Shown here: piece after piece, positions 34,836-43,819 of the stretch
How the letters are laid out: each line of letters opens with the position of its first letter
Position numbering within the stretch: the stretch's first letter is position 1
Source: Hyphomicrobiales bacterium
GTDB lineage: Bacteria > Pseudomonadota > Alphaproteobacteria > Rhizobiales > Methyloligellaceae
Length of the DNA stretch: 64,000 bases
Direction: 5' to 3'
NCBI GenBank assembly: GCA_021775525.1
Contig: JAJFHQ010000010.1
Location: 24,194 to 88,193 of the forward strand
Made by a program: the position numbers and the translations under genes
Notes under the pieces: model-generated
What the model was told of the DNA's origin: nothing
The model's database searches: none
Seen by the model: only the letters and a program-made list of their open reading frames with translations

Positions 34836-36385
34836 GTCGTGATCGTTTTGAGTGCTTTCATCGCCCGGCTATGAACTTTTTCCGGTTCATCACCGGCATC
34901 AACAATCTGCCATGAGATGGGTCCGGTATCATATCCGAGTTGCTGGTGCACAACTGCTGCATCCGCATCCGACGCATCGCCTCTGCGGGCATCAACCCGC
35001 TCGACCAGTTGACGTTGGGGGGCTTCAAGCCACAACCCGGTGAAGGGAATGTTTGCCTTGCGCGCGATCTCTTGTACCCGCAAGCGCTGGTGCTCACGGG
35101 CGAACACGGCGTCGACGATCACTGAATGACCGGCTTCGAGTGCAGCTTGCGCCTTTGAGTTGAGCGCACGGTAGACGCGCACCGTAGCGGCGGGTGAATA
35201 GTGCCCGGACTCCAGCCGCACAGTCTCAGCCACACCAGCGAGCCGTTTTCGCTCGACATCGCTTCTGACGACTAGCGCACCGGGTTCCGCCCCGATTTCG
35301 GGTGCAAGAGCGGCGGCAAGGGTAGATTTTCCCGTGCCTGAAAGCCCGCCAACCGCGATGATGCGCGGCGGTGAGGGTTCAAGGAAAAGGTTTGCCAGGT
35401 CGAAGAATTCCGTGATTTCGCCCTTGGCCGCAAGCAGCTCAGCGCCAGTGACGAAGGGCAACCGGTCCAGTGTCACCATTGCCCGAACGCCTGCGCGAGT
35501 TGCGAGAAACAGGGGCATCAGGGCCAGACCCCGCAAGGAGGCCACCGGTGCAAGCTCACCGGGCGCGTGCAGATAGGCATTGAACAGAGCATTGGCGTGG
35601 GTGCTCAGGCCCCGATGCCGCAAGTCCATCAGCAGGAACGCCAGGTCGTAGAGGATGTCGGTCGTGGCAATCGCCTCATCAAACTCGATGGCGTCGAACA
35701 GCACCGGTTGCCCGTCGATCAACACGATGTTGCGCAAATGAAGGTCGCCATGACAGCGGCGTACATAACCCTTGCGCGCGCGCTCACCGAGCAGGGCGGA
35801 GCGCGCGTGCAAGGCCGAGCGCAGGGCCCGCGCGAATGCCTTCACTTCCACCGCATCGAGAAGCGACGGCGCCTTGGCAAGCGATCTTGTTATTGAAGAG
35901 ATGATACGGGCCATGCTGCCAGCCACATCAGTACCGCGGTTCTTTTCAGCCTGGCCATGAAGCCCGTAGATGGTGTTTGCGAGCGGCGGCATCAGCTCAA
36001 GTGGTAATTCACCCTTGCTCGCCAGAGCGTCGAACAGGCCGCCCTGATCAAACCGCTTCATTTTCACGGCCCATTCCACAGGCTCTCCAGCGCCGCCAAT
36101 GGAGAGAGACCCATCTGTTCCCCGGACGATGGGCACCGCACCGAGATATATGTCCGGCGCGGTGATCCTGTTGATCTCGACCTCGCGCTCGCACACGTCA
36201 TGGCGCTTCTCAAGGGTACTGAAATCAAGATAGGGCAGGTTCACTGCGCGCTTGATCTTGTAGGCCAGGTCCCCGGCCAGGAAAACCACGGCGGCATGGG
36301 TGTCGATCCGCTTTACCTCGCGCGGCGCAGGGTCATGGCTGGACGGGTCGCCCATGTATACGAATATGTTGTCCTGCTGCGTCAT
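34832..36385 (-). CDS. Aminoglycoside-phosphotransferase-like / P-loop kinase fusion
   Basis: A 517-residue two-domain protein. The N-terminal part (1 to about 330) is a phosphotransferase-like domain with RRCHGDLHLRNIVLIDGQPVLFDAIEFDE, the catalytic HGDxxxxN block. The C-terminal part (about 340-517) is a zeta-toxin/gluconate-kinase-like P-loop domain with VGGLSGTGKSTLAAALAPEIG and VVRSDVERKRLAGV. This combination (COG2187 plus COG0645) is widespread in proteobacteria and its substrate is unknown; antibiotic resistance should not be assumed. ATG 36385 is preferred over GTG 36388. It stands alone, ending head-on with the transferase gene. Confidence 0.88.
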   Translation of the reverse strand: MTQQDNIFVYMGDPSSHDPAPREVKRIDTHAAVVFLAGDLAYKIKRAVNLPYLDFSTLEKRHDVCEREVEINRITAPDIYLGAVPIVRGTDGSLSIGGAGEPVEWAVKMKRFDQGGLFDALASKGELPLELMPPLANTIYGLHGQAEKNRGTDVAGSMARIISSITRSLAKAPSLLDAVEVKAFARALRSALHARSALLGERARKGYVRRCHGDLHLRNIVLIDGQPVLFDAIEFDEAIATTDILYDLAFLLMDLRHRGLSTHANALFNAYLHAPGELAPVASLRGLALMPLFLATRAGVRAMVTLDRLPFVTGAELLAAKGEITEFFDLANLFLEPSPPRIIAVGGLSGTGKSTLAAALAPEIGAEPGALVVRSDVERKRLAGVAETVRLESGHYSPAATVRVYRALNSKAQAALEAGHSVIVDAVFAREHQRLRVQEIARKANIPFTGLWLEAPQRQLVERVDARRGDASDADAAVVHQQLGYDTGPISWQIVDAGDEPEKVHSRAMKALKTITT

Positions 36386-36446
36386 CACAGAACTTTGACG
36401 CAGATTGTCCGCCCCGGTCCATGACCGGTATCAAACGTAATTGGGC

Positions 36447-37319
36447 TTAAGCGGAGCGCACACCGATGCCGGGCAGAACCTGCATCTCGATCCAGTTGCG
36501 CACTTCCATTTGCCGGATGTCCTCGTTCATCACATCTTCGTCGATGCCGAGCTTCCAGGAAATATCCTTGCGCGAGGGGTCCTGATGCAGCGCTTCCAGA
36601 TCATTGACAAAGACGTCGGCGGCATCCACGTCCTTGAAGAAACCCAACCCGGTCAGTTTCTCACGGCGGCAATGGATGAGGCGCGCCATCTCGTGCAGAT
36701 CATATTCGGGGTGATATTGCAGTCCCCAGAAGTCCCCGCCCTTGTAGGTCACGGACACTGCCTGCACGTGGGTGAAATCGTTTGAAGCCAGAATTTGCGC
36801 CCCTGGCGGCAAATGGGTGATCTCGTCATCATGGCTGATCCACGCATCGAAGATCGCCTTTTTGTCCTGGTAGAGCTGATGGGCGCGTCCATCCCTGGTG
36901 AGGCCGATCTTGCGCGCGAGGAACATCTCTCGCCCCTTGGGGTTGCGAGCACATGTGCCCCCCGCCGCCACTACGGCGATCTGCGCCGCCCAGCAGGACC
37001 CGAAACTCGGCACCTTGGCTTCAAACGCCGCCCGGGCAAATTCCACCTGCGGGGTCACGGCCGGCCCGGGCTCAAACACAGTGAGGCTCGATCCGGTCCA
37101 GGCGATTCCGTCATACTGGGCAAGTTCCGCACCCTTGGGCAGAGCAGCGTCGGCGTCGGCGGGACATACGATGTCCACCTGTGCCTTGCCGCCCGGCGTA
37201 CAGCTTTTCAGCATACGCTCATACAGATCGCCCGCGGTCGAGGCGCCACCGGCGCGCAAATCTTCGCGGCCCGCTTTCGAATAGCCGTCAAGAACGAGAT
37301 ATTTCGGGCCATTGCCCAT
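36447..37319 (-). CDS. Class I glutamine amidotransferase-like protein
   Basis: A 290-residue protein with the class I glutaminase triad: Cys109 in SFGSCWAAQIA, and His203 and Glu205 in LQYHPEYDL. It has no fused synthetase domain. The N terminus (MGNGPKYLVLDGYSKAGRE) and the last 80 residues, rich in charged residues, differ from GuaA or TrpG. Such free GATase proteins act as gamma-glutamyl hydrolases (PuuD type) or GMP-synthase-like enzymes of unknown substrate. It starts 3 bp after the HAD hydrolase gene, so the two are one operon. Confidence 0.88.
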   Translation of the reverse strand: MGNGPKYLVLDGYSKAGREDLRAGGASTAGDLYERMLKSCTPGGKAQVDIVCPADADAALPKGAELAQYDGIAWTGSSLTVFEPGPAVTPQVEFARAAFEAKVPSFGSCWAAQIAVVAAGGTCARNPKGREMFLARKIGLTRDGRAHQLYQDKKAIFDAWISHDDEITHLPPGAQILASNDFTHVQAVSVTYKGGDFWGLQYHPEYDLHEMARLIHCRREKLTGLGFFKDVDAADVFVNDLEALHQDPSRKDISWKLGIDEDVMNEDIRQMEVRNWIEMQVLPGIGVRSA

Positions 37320-37322
37320 GAT

Positions 37323-38096
37323 TCAAGCTCCTTTGGCCTCGGCTTCTTGCGCCAGCCTGGTGATGACACCGGGCAAATCCTTGTGGCTTTCGCAGATGGC
37401 ATCCGCGGTCGTCATGTCCTTGTCGTCGGGTCGCGTCGCGGTAAACAGTACGGCCTTGGCGCCAATGGCATGGGGGCCCTTCACGTCATTCTGGTCACGG
37501 TCTCCCACATGGACAATCTCGTGGCGCTCGACGCCCAGTTGCTGAGCCGCGGTGTCAAACATGGAATGATGGGGCTTCGAGTGACCCACCTCGTCGGAAA
37601 AGGCAAAGGCGCTGAAATATTTCTTCAACCCGTGGCCTTCCAGGATCTGCCGTAGGCCGGTTCCTGGCGTCACGACGGAATCGGAACACACGCACAATTT
37701 GAAATTTTCCGACAATTCTCTCAATGAGGCTTCAACATCGGCGATGGGGTTGGGTGGAATTTCCACTTCCATGCGCGAGGTGTCTTCAATGAGCTGTTCA
37801 AGCCCATCACTAGGCAGCGTGCGCCCCAATCCTGAAAGGATGACGTTCATGCGTTGCTCGACAGTCCAGTTGACGTGCAATTGCTTCCACACGAGGTTGA
37901 AGCCCGCATCGGCCGTGTCATATGCCAGCACCACCCGATCAAGCTCGATCGGCTCAATTTCATTCAGCGCCTGCCAGACCAGGTGGCGGCGCTCATCGCG
38001 TTTGGACCGCAAACCCTGCGCTGCGCGAATGGCTTCGTCGGAATCATCATCGACGAGCGTGTCCCACAAATCGAAACTCACAACTTTGATTGACAT
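37323..38096 (-). CDS. HAD-family hydrolase
   Basis: A 257-residue haloacid dehalogenase-superfamily enzyme. Motif I is VVSFDLWDTLVDDDSDE with the nucleophile Asp, motif II is the Ser in CVCSDSVVTPG, and motif III/IV is GHSKPHHSMFD followed by IVHVGDRDQNDVKGPHAIG. The insertion between motifs I and II suggests a C1-type helical cap. Probably a cytoplasmic phosphatase; the substrate cannot be read from sequence. It is the first gene of a two-gene operon with the glutamine amidotransferase. Confidence 0.88.
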   Translation of the reverse strand: MSIKVVSFDLWDTLVDDDSDEAIRAAQGLRSKRDERRHLVWQALNEIEPIELDRVVLAYDTADAGFNLVWKQLHVNWTVEQRMNVILSGLGRTLPSDGLEQLIEDTSRMEVEIPPNPIADVEASLRELSENFKLCVCSDSVVTPGTGLRQILEGHGLKKYFSAFAFSDEVGHSKPHHSMFDTAAQQLGVERHEIVHVGDRDQNDVKGPHAIGAKAVLFTATRPDDKDMTTADAICESHKDLPGVITRLAQEAEAKGA

Positions 38097-38252
38097 GTAA
38101 TCTGCTCCGCAAATGCTCAGAAGCCATATCGCATTTACGCCCGCTTAAGGATAGCGGTGCACGGCTTATAGATAGATAAAATTTGCCTTATGCCTCCCAT
38201 CCTTCCTTAAGAGGCATTGCATATAGTGTTCGGCGTATCTGCCACGAACGGG

Positions 38253-39107
38253 ATGAGTAACATGCGTCCAAGTAGCCTTATCATGCTCGGTGTAGCTCTG
38301 GTGCTGGGCATCTCAGCGGCCTTGCTGTCAAAAGTCTGGCTGCAGTCACAGGTGTCGAAACCCCAGATTGCCGATGCCGCGCCCAGGGTGGCCATGAGCA
38401 CGGTCGTCATCGCCGCGAAATCGCTGCGTTTCGGTAACCGTCTCGCCCAGCGCTCCCTGCGCGAGGTCGAATGGCCGGCGAAAGCCATTCCCGAAGGAGC
38501 ATTTAGGAAAATCAAGGACATCGTCAACGGCAAGGACCGGCGCGTGGTGCTCTCGTCCATCGAGGAAAACGAACCGGTTCTGGGCTGGAAGATCACCGGA
38601 CCCGGCCAGCGCGCGTCATTGTCGGCACTCATTGGAGAGAACCTGAAAGCGGTGACCATCCGCGTCAATGACGTGCTCGGCGTCGCTGGCTTCGTGCTGC
38701 CGGGCGAGCGTGTCGATGTTCTCCTGACCCGCACAGAGGCGGTTGAGGTTGGAGATGACAAGGCGGTTCAGAAAAATACCTTCACCGATGTCCTGTTACA
38801 GAATGTGCGCGTGCTTGCCGTTGACCAGCTGGCCGACGACCGTACCGAAGATCCCGCCCCTGCCAAGGCCGTGACCATTGAAGTAAATACCCGTCAGGGA
38901 CAGAAACTGGCCCTGGCCTCAAGCGTCGGGCAACTGGCGCTGGCGCTGCGCTCTGCGGGCTCGAACAATGGTGAGGCTTCGCAGCGTATCGCACTTGGCG
39001 ATCTCAACTCCGCAACCAGCGCGCCGTCCGCTTCCGGCTCGTCCGTGATGGTGACGGTAACGCGCGAAATCACCCGCTCCGACTACTCCGTACCCCGGGG
39101 CAAATAA
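38253..39107 (+). CDS. cpaB: Flp pilus assembly protein CpaB
   Basis: CpaB (RcpC) is a periplasmic protein of the Tad/Cpa pilus machine working with the CpaC secretin. From ATG 38253 it has 284 residues: an N-terminal membrane anchor (LIMLGVALVLGISAALLSKVWL), then a SAF-like domain (VVIAAKSLRFGNRLAQRSLREVEWP) and LGVAGFVLPGERVDVLLTR. A second ATG 9 bp downstream is also possible. It leads the pilus cluster. A 195-bp gap separates it from cpaC, longer than in most cpaBC pairs. Confidence 0.92.
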   Translation: MSNMRPSSLIMLGVALVLGISAALLSKVWLQSQVSKPQIADAAPRVAMSTVVIAAKSLRFGNRLAQRSLREVEWPAKAIPEGAFRKIKDIVNGKDRRVVLSSIEENEPVLGWKITGPGQRASLSALIGENLKAVTIRVNDVLGVAGFVLPGERVDVLLTRTEAVEVGDDKAVQKNTFTDVLLQNVRVLAVDQLADDRTEDPAPAKAVTIEVNTRQGQKLALASSVGQLALALRSAGSNNGEASQRIALGDLNSATSAPSASGSSVMVTVTREITRSDYSVPRGK

Positions 39108-39302
39108 GGTTCAGGTAACTAATCCAGCCAACCTTTGGGTAACTAAACCTTCCAAGGCTTTGCTAACTAACACTCGGGAAAAAAGGGCTTTTTTTGCAAA
39201 AAGGGCTTTTTCGATATCCGAATTGTTAGAACTCTTATGTGATCCTCATGCCCAAGTCCGAACAAAACCAATAAAAACCGGACATCGCAGGGGGTAAGAG
39301 TT
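39108..39302 (+). promoter_or_regulatory. cpaB-cpaC gap with 24-bp iterated boxes
   Basis: TAACTAA occurs three times at exactly 24-bp intervals (39116, 39140 and 39164), the first two preceded by GGG or AGG and followed by imperfectly repeated sequence (CCAACCTTTGG, CCAAGGCTTTG). About 10 bp further, AAAAAGGGCTTTTT occurs twice in tandem between 39179 and 39215. A good ribosome binding site (AGGGGGTAAG) precedes the cpaC start. No terminator-like stem was seen. This is probably a separate control region for cpaC and the following genes. Confidence 0.5.
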
Positions 39303-40883
39303 ATGGGTCATCAATCACAAAACAGGTGCGAGCGCCATCGCTGGGTCGACAGCGCTTGGAATCACAGGAGCATGCAGCCTCCATTCTCAATCCTGCACGG
39401 GATCAACAGGTTTCCCGTGAAGGGGGCGCAGCTCTCCATTCTTATTCTAATCAGCCTTCTGGGCGCACTGTTGCTCGGCGCTGTCGGGTCTATCAGCCCT
39501 GCCTATGCCGGCTCACCGATCTTCAAGTTCGATGGCGGCAACAAGGTGCAGCGGCTGCGCGTGCCGGTCGACAAGTCCGACACCATCCGTCTTGAAAAAC
39601 CCTTCGCCGAAGCGCTGGTTGGAGATTCGGAAATTGCCGACGTCATTCCGCTCACCAACCAGTCTCTATATGTGCTGGGTAAGAAGATCGGCGCTACCAG
39701 GCTGACGATCCTCGATGCGGAAAAGAGCGTGCTCGGCATTGTTGAAGTCGAGATTTCCTATGATGTGGCCAGTATCCGTTCGCAGATTCACGAAGCGCTG
39801 CCGCAGGCGCGCATCAAGGTAAAGTCGGCGAACGGCCGGATTCTCTTGTCCGGCATGGCGCCCGATGCGCCCACTTTGGAGCGCGCGGTATCAATCGCAG
39901 AGCAGTTTGCGCCAAAGGCCGTTGTCAATTCCGTTAGTGTAAGTTCATCCCAGCAGGTGATGCTGGAGGTTCGCTTCGTGGAAGCCACTCGCAATGCCGC
40001 GCGCGATCTCGGCATCAGCACCAACCTGATCTCCAAAAGCGGACGGTTTAATTCTGTCACCAACTTTCCGGGCAATGTTGGCCTCGGAGCCTTTCCGGCC
40101 AACCGGACGCCGTTCGGCACCGTACTCGCCAATTTGCTGAGCAATGGCGCGACTGCGGATCTGCTTGTCCAGGCACTTGAGGAACGCGGTCTTGCGCGCC
40201 GCCTCGCGGAACCGAACCTGATCGCCCTTTCCGGCGACACGGCAAGCTTCCTGGCCGGTGGCGAGTTTCCTTTCCCGGTGGGGCGCGACAATGACCAGAT
40301 CACCATCGAGTTCAAAAAATTCGGTGTTGGGCTGGCTTTCACACCGACCGTTCTGGCCGATGGACTCATTAATCTGAAGATCGAGCCAGAAGTCAGCGAG
40401 ATCGACCCGAACAACACGCTTCGGGTCAACGATACGGAAATTCCGAGCCTGATCACGCGCCGCACCAAGACCACGGTTGAGCTGCGCGACGGCCAAAGCT
40501 TTGCCATTGCGGGATTGCTTCAATCCACCCACTCGAAGGGTATTCGCCAGCTTCCGTGGATTGGCCGTGTGCCGGTTCTGGGGGCGCTGATGCGCAGCGC
40601 TTCGTATGAGAAGAACGAAACCGAGCTGGTCATCATTGTCACCCCGCGCCTCGTCAAACCGGCGGTGCCGGGAGACAAATTGCTGACTCCGTTCGACAAG
40701 TCTGTCGCCAGCAATGATGTTGACTTCTTCGTTCGCGGCAAAATGGAGGGTTGGAAGACTGGCCGCCGCCATGAGAAACGCCGCCGCCGGGAGAAAGCCC
40801 ATCGCGGACACATTCTCGATGCCGAGAATTACAAGGGCGCAAGCCTTGGCGCAGGCCACAAGAGCTACAAGGGGGGCGTATAA
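39303..40883 (+). CDS. cpaC: Flp pilus outer membrane secretin CpaC
   Basis: CpaC (RcpA) forms the outer membrane ring through which the Flp pilus passes. The 526 residues comprise a long N terminus with a hydrophobic signal (about 45-70, ending SPAYA) and a pilotin-like/BON region (RLRVPVDKSDTIRLEKPFAEALVGDSEIADVIPL). A secretin domain follows, with LMLEVRFVEATRNAARDLGI-type sequence, NLIALSGDTASFLAGGEFPFPV and VELRDGQSFAIAGLLQ. The tail of about 50 residues is strongly basic (GRRHEKRRRREKAHRGH). Its stop overlaps the following lipoprotein start by one base. Confidence 0.93.
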   Translation: MGHQSQNRCERHRWVDSAWNHRSMQPPFSILHGINRFPVKGAQLSILILISLLGALLLGAVGSISPAYAGSPIFKFDGGNKVQRLRVPVDKSDTIRLEKPFAEALVGDSEIADVIPLTNQSLYVLGKKIGATRLTILDAEKSVLGIVEVEISYDVASIRSQIHEALPQARIKVKSANGRILLSGMAPDAPTLERAVSIAEQFAPKAVVNSVSVSSSQQVMLEVRFVEATRNAARDLGISTNLISKSGRFNSVTNFPGNVGLGAFPANRTPFGTVLANLLSNGATADLLVQALEERGLARRLAEPNLIALSGDTASFLAGGEFPFPVGRDNDQITIEFKKFGVGLAFTPTVLADGLINLKIEPEVSEIDPNNTLRVNDTEIPSLITRRTKTTVELRDGQSFAIAGLLQSTHSKGIRQLPWIGRVPVLGALMRSASYEKNETELVIIVTPRLVKPAVPGDKLLTPFDKSVASNDVDFFVRGKMEGWKTGRRHEKRRRREKAHRGHILDAENYKGASLGAGHKSYKGGV

Positions 40884-41236
40884 TGACCAGGGATCCACTC
40901 ATCGCGACGATGCAGTTTGCCATGTTGGCCACGGTTGCGGTTTCCATGCTTACGCTGGGGGCCTGCCGTGAACGCAGATACGGCGAATATCTTCATCCGC
41001 GCGATACCATCTCATTGAGCGCAGGTGACGCCGTTGCCCAGAACAAGGCGGTTCACACCATTGATCCATGGCCGGCTCATTCCCGCAATCCCAACCATGT
41101 GACCGACGGGAAGCGCATGATGGTGGGCATGGAGCGTTACCAGAAAAACGAGAGCCTGGAGCCGCAGGGCATGGGCGTATCAGACAAGTTCGAGGACCAG
41201 AGCAAGCCGCCACCCAAAGCGCCACCCGCTCCCTAG
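40883..41236 (+). CDS. Small CpaD-like lipoprotein of the pilus cluster
   Basis: A 117-residue lipoprotein: hydrophobic signal then lipobox LTLGAC, with the modified Cys at about residue 28. The segment DTISLSAGDAVAQNKAVHTIDPWP resembles the conserved core seen in short CpaD-like proteins of alphaproteobacterial Cpa clusters. The rest is polar with a Pro/Lys-rich end. It starts in the cpaC stop (TAATG), and cpaE follows 47 bp later. It is probably anchored in the outer membrane next to the secretin, helping CpaC; this role is inferred from position. Confidence 0.8.
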   Translation: MTRDPLIATMQFAMLATVAVSMLTLGACRERRYGEYLHPRDTISLSAGDAVAQNKAVHTIDPWPAHSRNPNHVTDGKRMMVGMERYQKNESLEPQGMGVSDKFEDQSKPPPKAPPAP

Positions 41237-41283
41237 CGGTGGCCATGCGCGCTTGATCCGGTCAGGAGAAAGACCCGGCAGCC

Positions 41284-42477
41284 ATGCTGAGAAAGTTCAC
41301 CAACGACGCCGAGGAACTGGATCGTATCCAGTTGGTGACGGGCGATGCCGCTCTTGCATTGAAACTGCAGGAAACGCTCGCACGCACTCAGCGCTTTGAG
41401 CTGGAGACACTGCCCGGCAGTATTTCCGACGCCGAGCGCCAGGGTCTTGCCAATGCGCATCCGGGGCTGCTCCTGGTGGAGCTTGACCCGGCAAACCGCC
41501 AGGACATGGGCGCGCTGGAACGGGTCATGCTGCAACGCGCGGCGGGGCTTCCGGTGATTATCATTTCAGACAAGCTATCGGAAACCTCCGCGCGTGATTT
41601 CATGCGCCTCAATGTGTCCGACTGGTGCCCGAAACACACGGTGGACAAGGACCTGCTGCCTGCGTGTGAGCGTGCGATGCAGTCAAGCCAGGCCCAGACC
41701 CGCGCGAGTGAAGCCGCCTGTTATGCCTTCGTGCCCGCGGCCGGCGGCATCGGCAACACCACGCTGGCTATCCAGAGTGCGTTTCTGCTGGCCCGCAAGA
41801 ACAAGCAATTCCAGTCGACTTGCCTGATCGCACTCGACTTCCAGACGGGCTCCATCGCCGACTATTTGGATCTCAAACCAAACCTGCAGCTCGACGAGAT
41901 TGCCTCGAATCCCGAGCGCCTCGACGAACAGTTGATGGAAGTCATGCTGTCGCGCCACGAAACCGGCATCGCTGTCTTGGCGGCGGAGAATTCCTTGCGC
42001 GACTATGACAGCATCAACGCGGAACTCATCACCAACATGCTGGATATGGCCTCGGCCAAGTTCGACAATGTGGTGATCGACATGCCGCGCGTCTGGCTGC
42101 CCTGGTCATCGGACGTACTCGAGGGCTGCGACAAGGCCTTCGTGGTGACGGAAATGACCGTGCCGGGCCTGCGCTCGGCCAGCCGGCTGATCGATGCCAT
42201 CGGTGAGAAATGCGACAGCGAAATCGACACATCGGTGCTCGTCAACCGCTGCCAGGCACGCCTGTTCGGCGGCGGCATCAATTCCCTGCGCAAGTCTGAC
42301 GCGCAGGACATGCTGGGCGCCCGCCTTGGCGGTTTCGTCTATGAGGATTACCGGCTTGTGCGCGAGGCCATCGACCGTGGCGTGCCGTTATACGAGATCG
42401 ACAAGAACAACAAGATCGACAAGGATCTGACCGCGATCCTGTTCCCCAGGGAAGGGAAGAAAAAGAAGAAGAAATAA
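41284..42477 (+). CDS. cpaE: Pilus assembly protein CpaE/TadZ with degenerate P-loop
   Basis: CpaE (TadZ) is a MinD/ParA-superfamily protein that places the Tad machine at the cell pole. The 397 residues have an N-terminal receiver-like domain (1 to about 135, without the phospho-acceptor pattern) and a C-terminal MinD-like domain. The P-loop reads AAGGIGNTTLA, with Asn158 at the position of the essential lysine, so ATP hydrolysis is doubtful; altered P-loops are known in this family. ALDFQTGSIADYLDL and VVIDMPRVWLPWSSDVLEGCDKAF follow the usual MinD order. The C terminus is a poly-lysine tail. Confidence 0.9.
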   Translation: MLRKFTNDAEELDRIQLVTGDAALALKLQETLARTQRFELETLPGSISDAERQGLANAHPGLLLVELDPANRQDMGALERVMLQRAAGLPVIIISDKLSETSARDFMRLNVSDWCPKHTVDKDLLPACERAMQSSQAQTRASEAACYAFVPAAGGIGNTTLAIQSAFLLARKNKQFQSTCLIALDFQTGSIADYLDLKPNLQLDEIASNPERLDEQLMEVMLSRHETGIAVLAAENSLRDYDSINAELITNMLDMASAKFDNVVIDMPRVWLPWSSDVLEGCDKAFVVTEMTVPGLRSASRLIDAIGEKCDSEIDTSVLVNRCQARLFGGGINSLRKSDAQDMLGARLGGFVYEDYRLVREAIDRGVPLYEIDKNNKIDKDLTAILFPREGKKKKKK

Positions 42478-42519
42478 CGCCGCAAGCCTCCTCGCCTCAC
42501 GAATCTCTTTGACTCAAAT

Positions 42520-42534
42520 GTTCTTGTAATGTTC
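42520..42534 (+). promoter_or_regulatory. LexA (SOS) box
   Basis: GTTC at 42520-42523, seven bases, then GTTC at 42531-42534 is an exact match to the alphaproteobacterial LexA operator GTTC-N7-GTTC. It lies 37 bp before the TTG start of the Y-family polymerase, in its promoter region. Confidence 0.85.
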
Positions 42535-42571
42535 TATTGCGTGTCCCGACCTGATTCAAGGGACACCCGCT

Positions 42572-43819
42572 TTGCGCAAACCCGGCACCATCGAACGGCT
42601 CTATCTCGACTTTGACGGCTTCTTCGCCTCCGTCGAGCAGCAGGCGCACCCGGAATATCGCGGGCGGCCCATCGGGGTCGTGCCCTTTGCCGGCACCACC
42701 AGCACCTGCGTTATCGCGGCATCGAAAGAAGCCAAGGCTTACGGCGTGAAAAACGTCATGAACATCCAGGACGCCAAGAACGCGTGCCCGGATATTATCC
42801 TCGTGCCGCAAAGCCCGGATCTTTACCGGCGCGCCCACAATGCGCTGTTGAGCGAAATCCACATGGTGATCCCGGTCGATGCGGTCAAATCCATCGACGA
42901 GCTGACGTGCCGTCTGGAACCGGGCGAACGCCATGACCCGGAGGAGCTCTCGCGCAAGATCAAAGACCGCATCGCGGCTCATGTAGGGCCGTTCATCACC
43001 AGCTCGATCGGGTTCGCTGCCAACCGGCAGCTGGCCAAGATCGCCGGCAAGCAGGACAAGCCCGACGGGACCACCATCTGGCATCCGGACATGATGCCCG
43101 GGCCACTGCTCACACTGCCCCTCAGTGACATCCCAGGTGTGGGAAGCAGAATGGAAGTGCGGCTGGAACGCGCCGGCATTTACGACATGGCCGCCCTGCT
43201 CGCCACCCAGCCCAAGCAGATGCGCAAATTATGGCGCAACGTGACCGGCGAGCGGCTGTGGTATGCGCTGCACGGTTATGACGTGCAGACGCCGCGCTCG
43301 GGACGCGGCATGTTCGGCCATGGCCGCGTGCTGCCCCCCACCCACAGGAGCGCCAGACACGCGGAAGAGTTCTCGCGGCTCCTGCTGGTGAAAGCCGCGC
43401 GGCGCATGCGCCGGGAGGGCTTTTACGCAGGCCGCGTCTGGCTCTGGCTCTCCATGAAGGAGGACCGCTGGTTCGGCCAGCTGCCGCTCCCCATCGTCCA
43501 TGACGACATGGCCTGTCTTTCAGCGCTCAGGCAATTGTGGGCGCAAGCGCGGGCCGAGATTTCCCCTCACGCGCGCATCATCCGCATCGGCGTCACCCTG
43601 CTCGATCTCTCCGTTGCGACCCAGCGCCAGCTCGATTTGCTGCTCAACGACGATGTGGAGCGCCGCAAATGGGAGCGGATCACCCACGCGGTAGACCATC
43701 TCAACACGCGCTACGGCAGGACGATTGTGTCCTTGGGCGAATGGACGCCACCGCCGGGCGGCAATGCGGGGGGCAAGATTTCTTATACCCGCATCCCGCG
43801 CGCGGAGGACTTCTGGTAA
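42572..43819 (+). CDS. SOS-regulated Y-family DNA polymerase
   Basis: A 415-residue translesion DNA polymerase of the UmuC/DinB superfamily, of the alphaproteobacterial type often mislabelled type VI secretion protein ImpB. The catalytic acidic residues are Asp13 and Asp15 (LYLDFDGFFASVEQQ) and Asp109-Glu110 (VKSIDEL). The helix-hairpin-helix is LPLSDIPGVGSRMEVRLERAGI, and a little-finger domain follows (about 250-390). TTG 42572 is the only reasonable start, with AAGGGA 8 nt upstream. The LexA box upstream indicates induction by DNA damage. It is followed directly (TAATG) by a small zinc-ribbon gene. Its position between cpaE and cpaF is unusual. Confidence 0.9.
   Translation: MRKPGTIERLYLDFDGFFASVEQQAHPEYRGRPIGVVPFAGTTSTCVIAASKEAKAYGVKNVMNIQDAKNACPDIILVPQSPDLYRRAHNALLSEIHMVIPVDAVKSIDELTCRLEPGERHDPEELSRKIKDRIAAHVGPFITSSIGFAANRQLAKIAGKQDKPDGTTIWHPDMMPGPLLTLPLSDIPGVGSRMEVRLERAGIYDMAALLATQPKQMRKLWRNVTGERLWYALHGYDVQTPRSGRGMFGHGRVLPPTHRSARHAEEFSRLLLVKAARRMRREGFYAGRVWLWLSMKEDRWFGQLPLPIVHDDMACLSALRQLWAQARAEISPHARIIRIGVTLLDLSVATQRQLDLLLNDDVERRKWERITHAVDHLNTRYGRTIVSLGEWTPPPGGNAGGKISYTRIPRAEDFW

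Noticed and set aside
34832..36385. Aminoglycoside resistance gene
   Set aside because: The phosphotransferase domain is fused to a P-loop kinase as in a widespread housekeeping-type family; nothing points to antibiotic modification.
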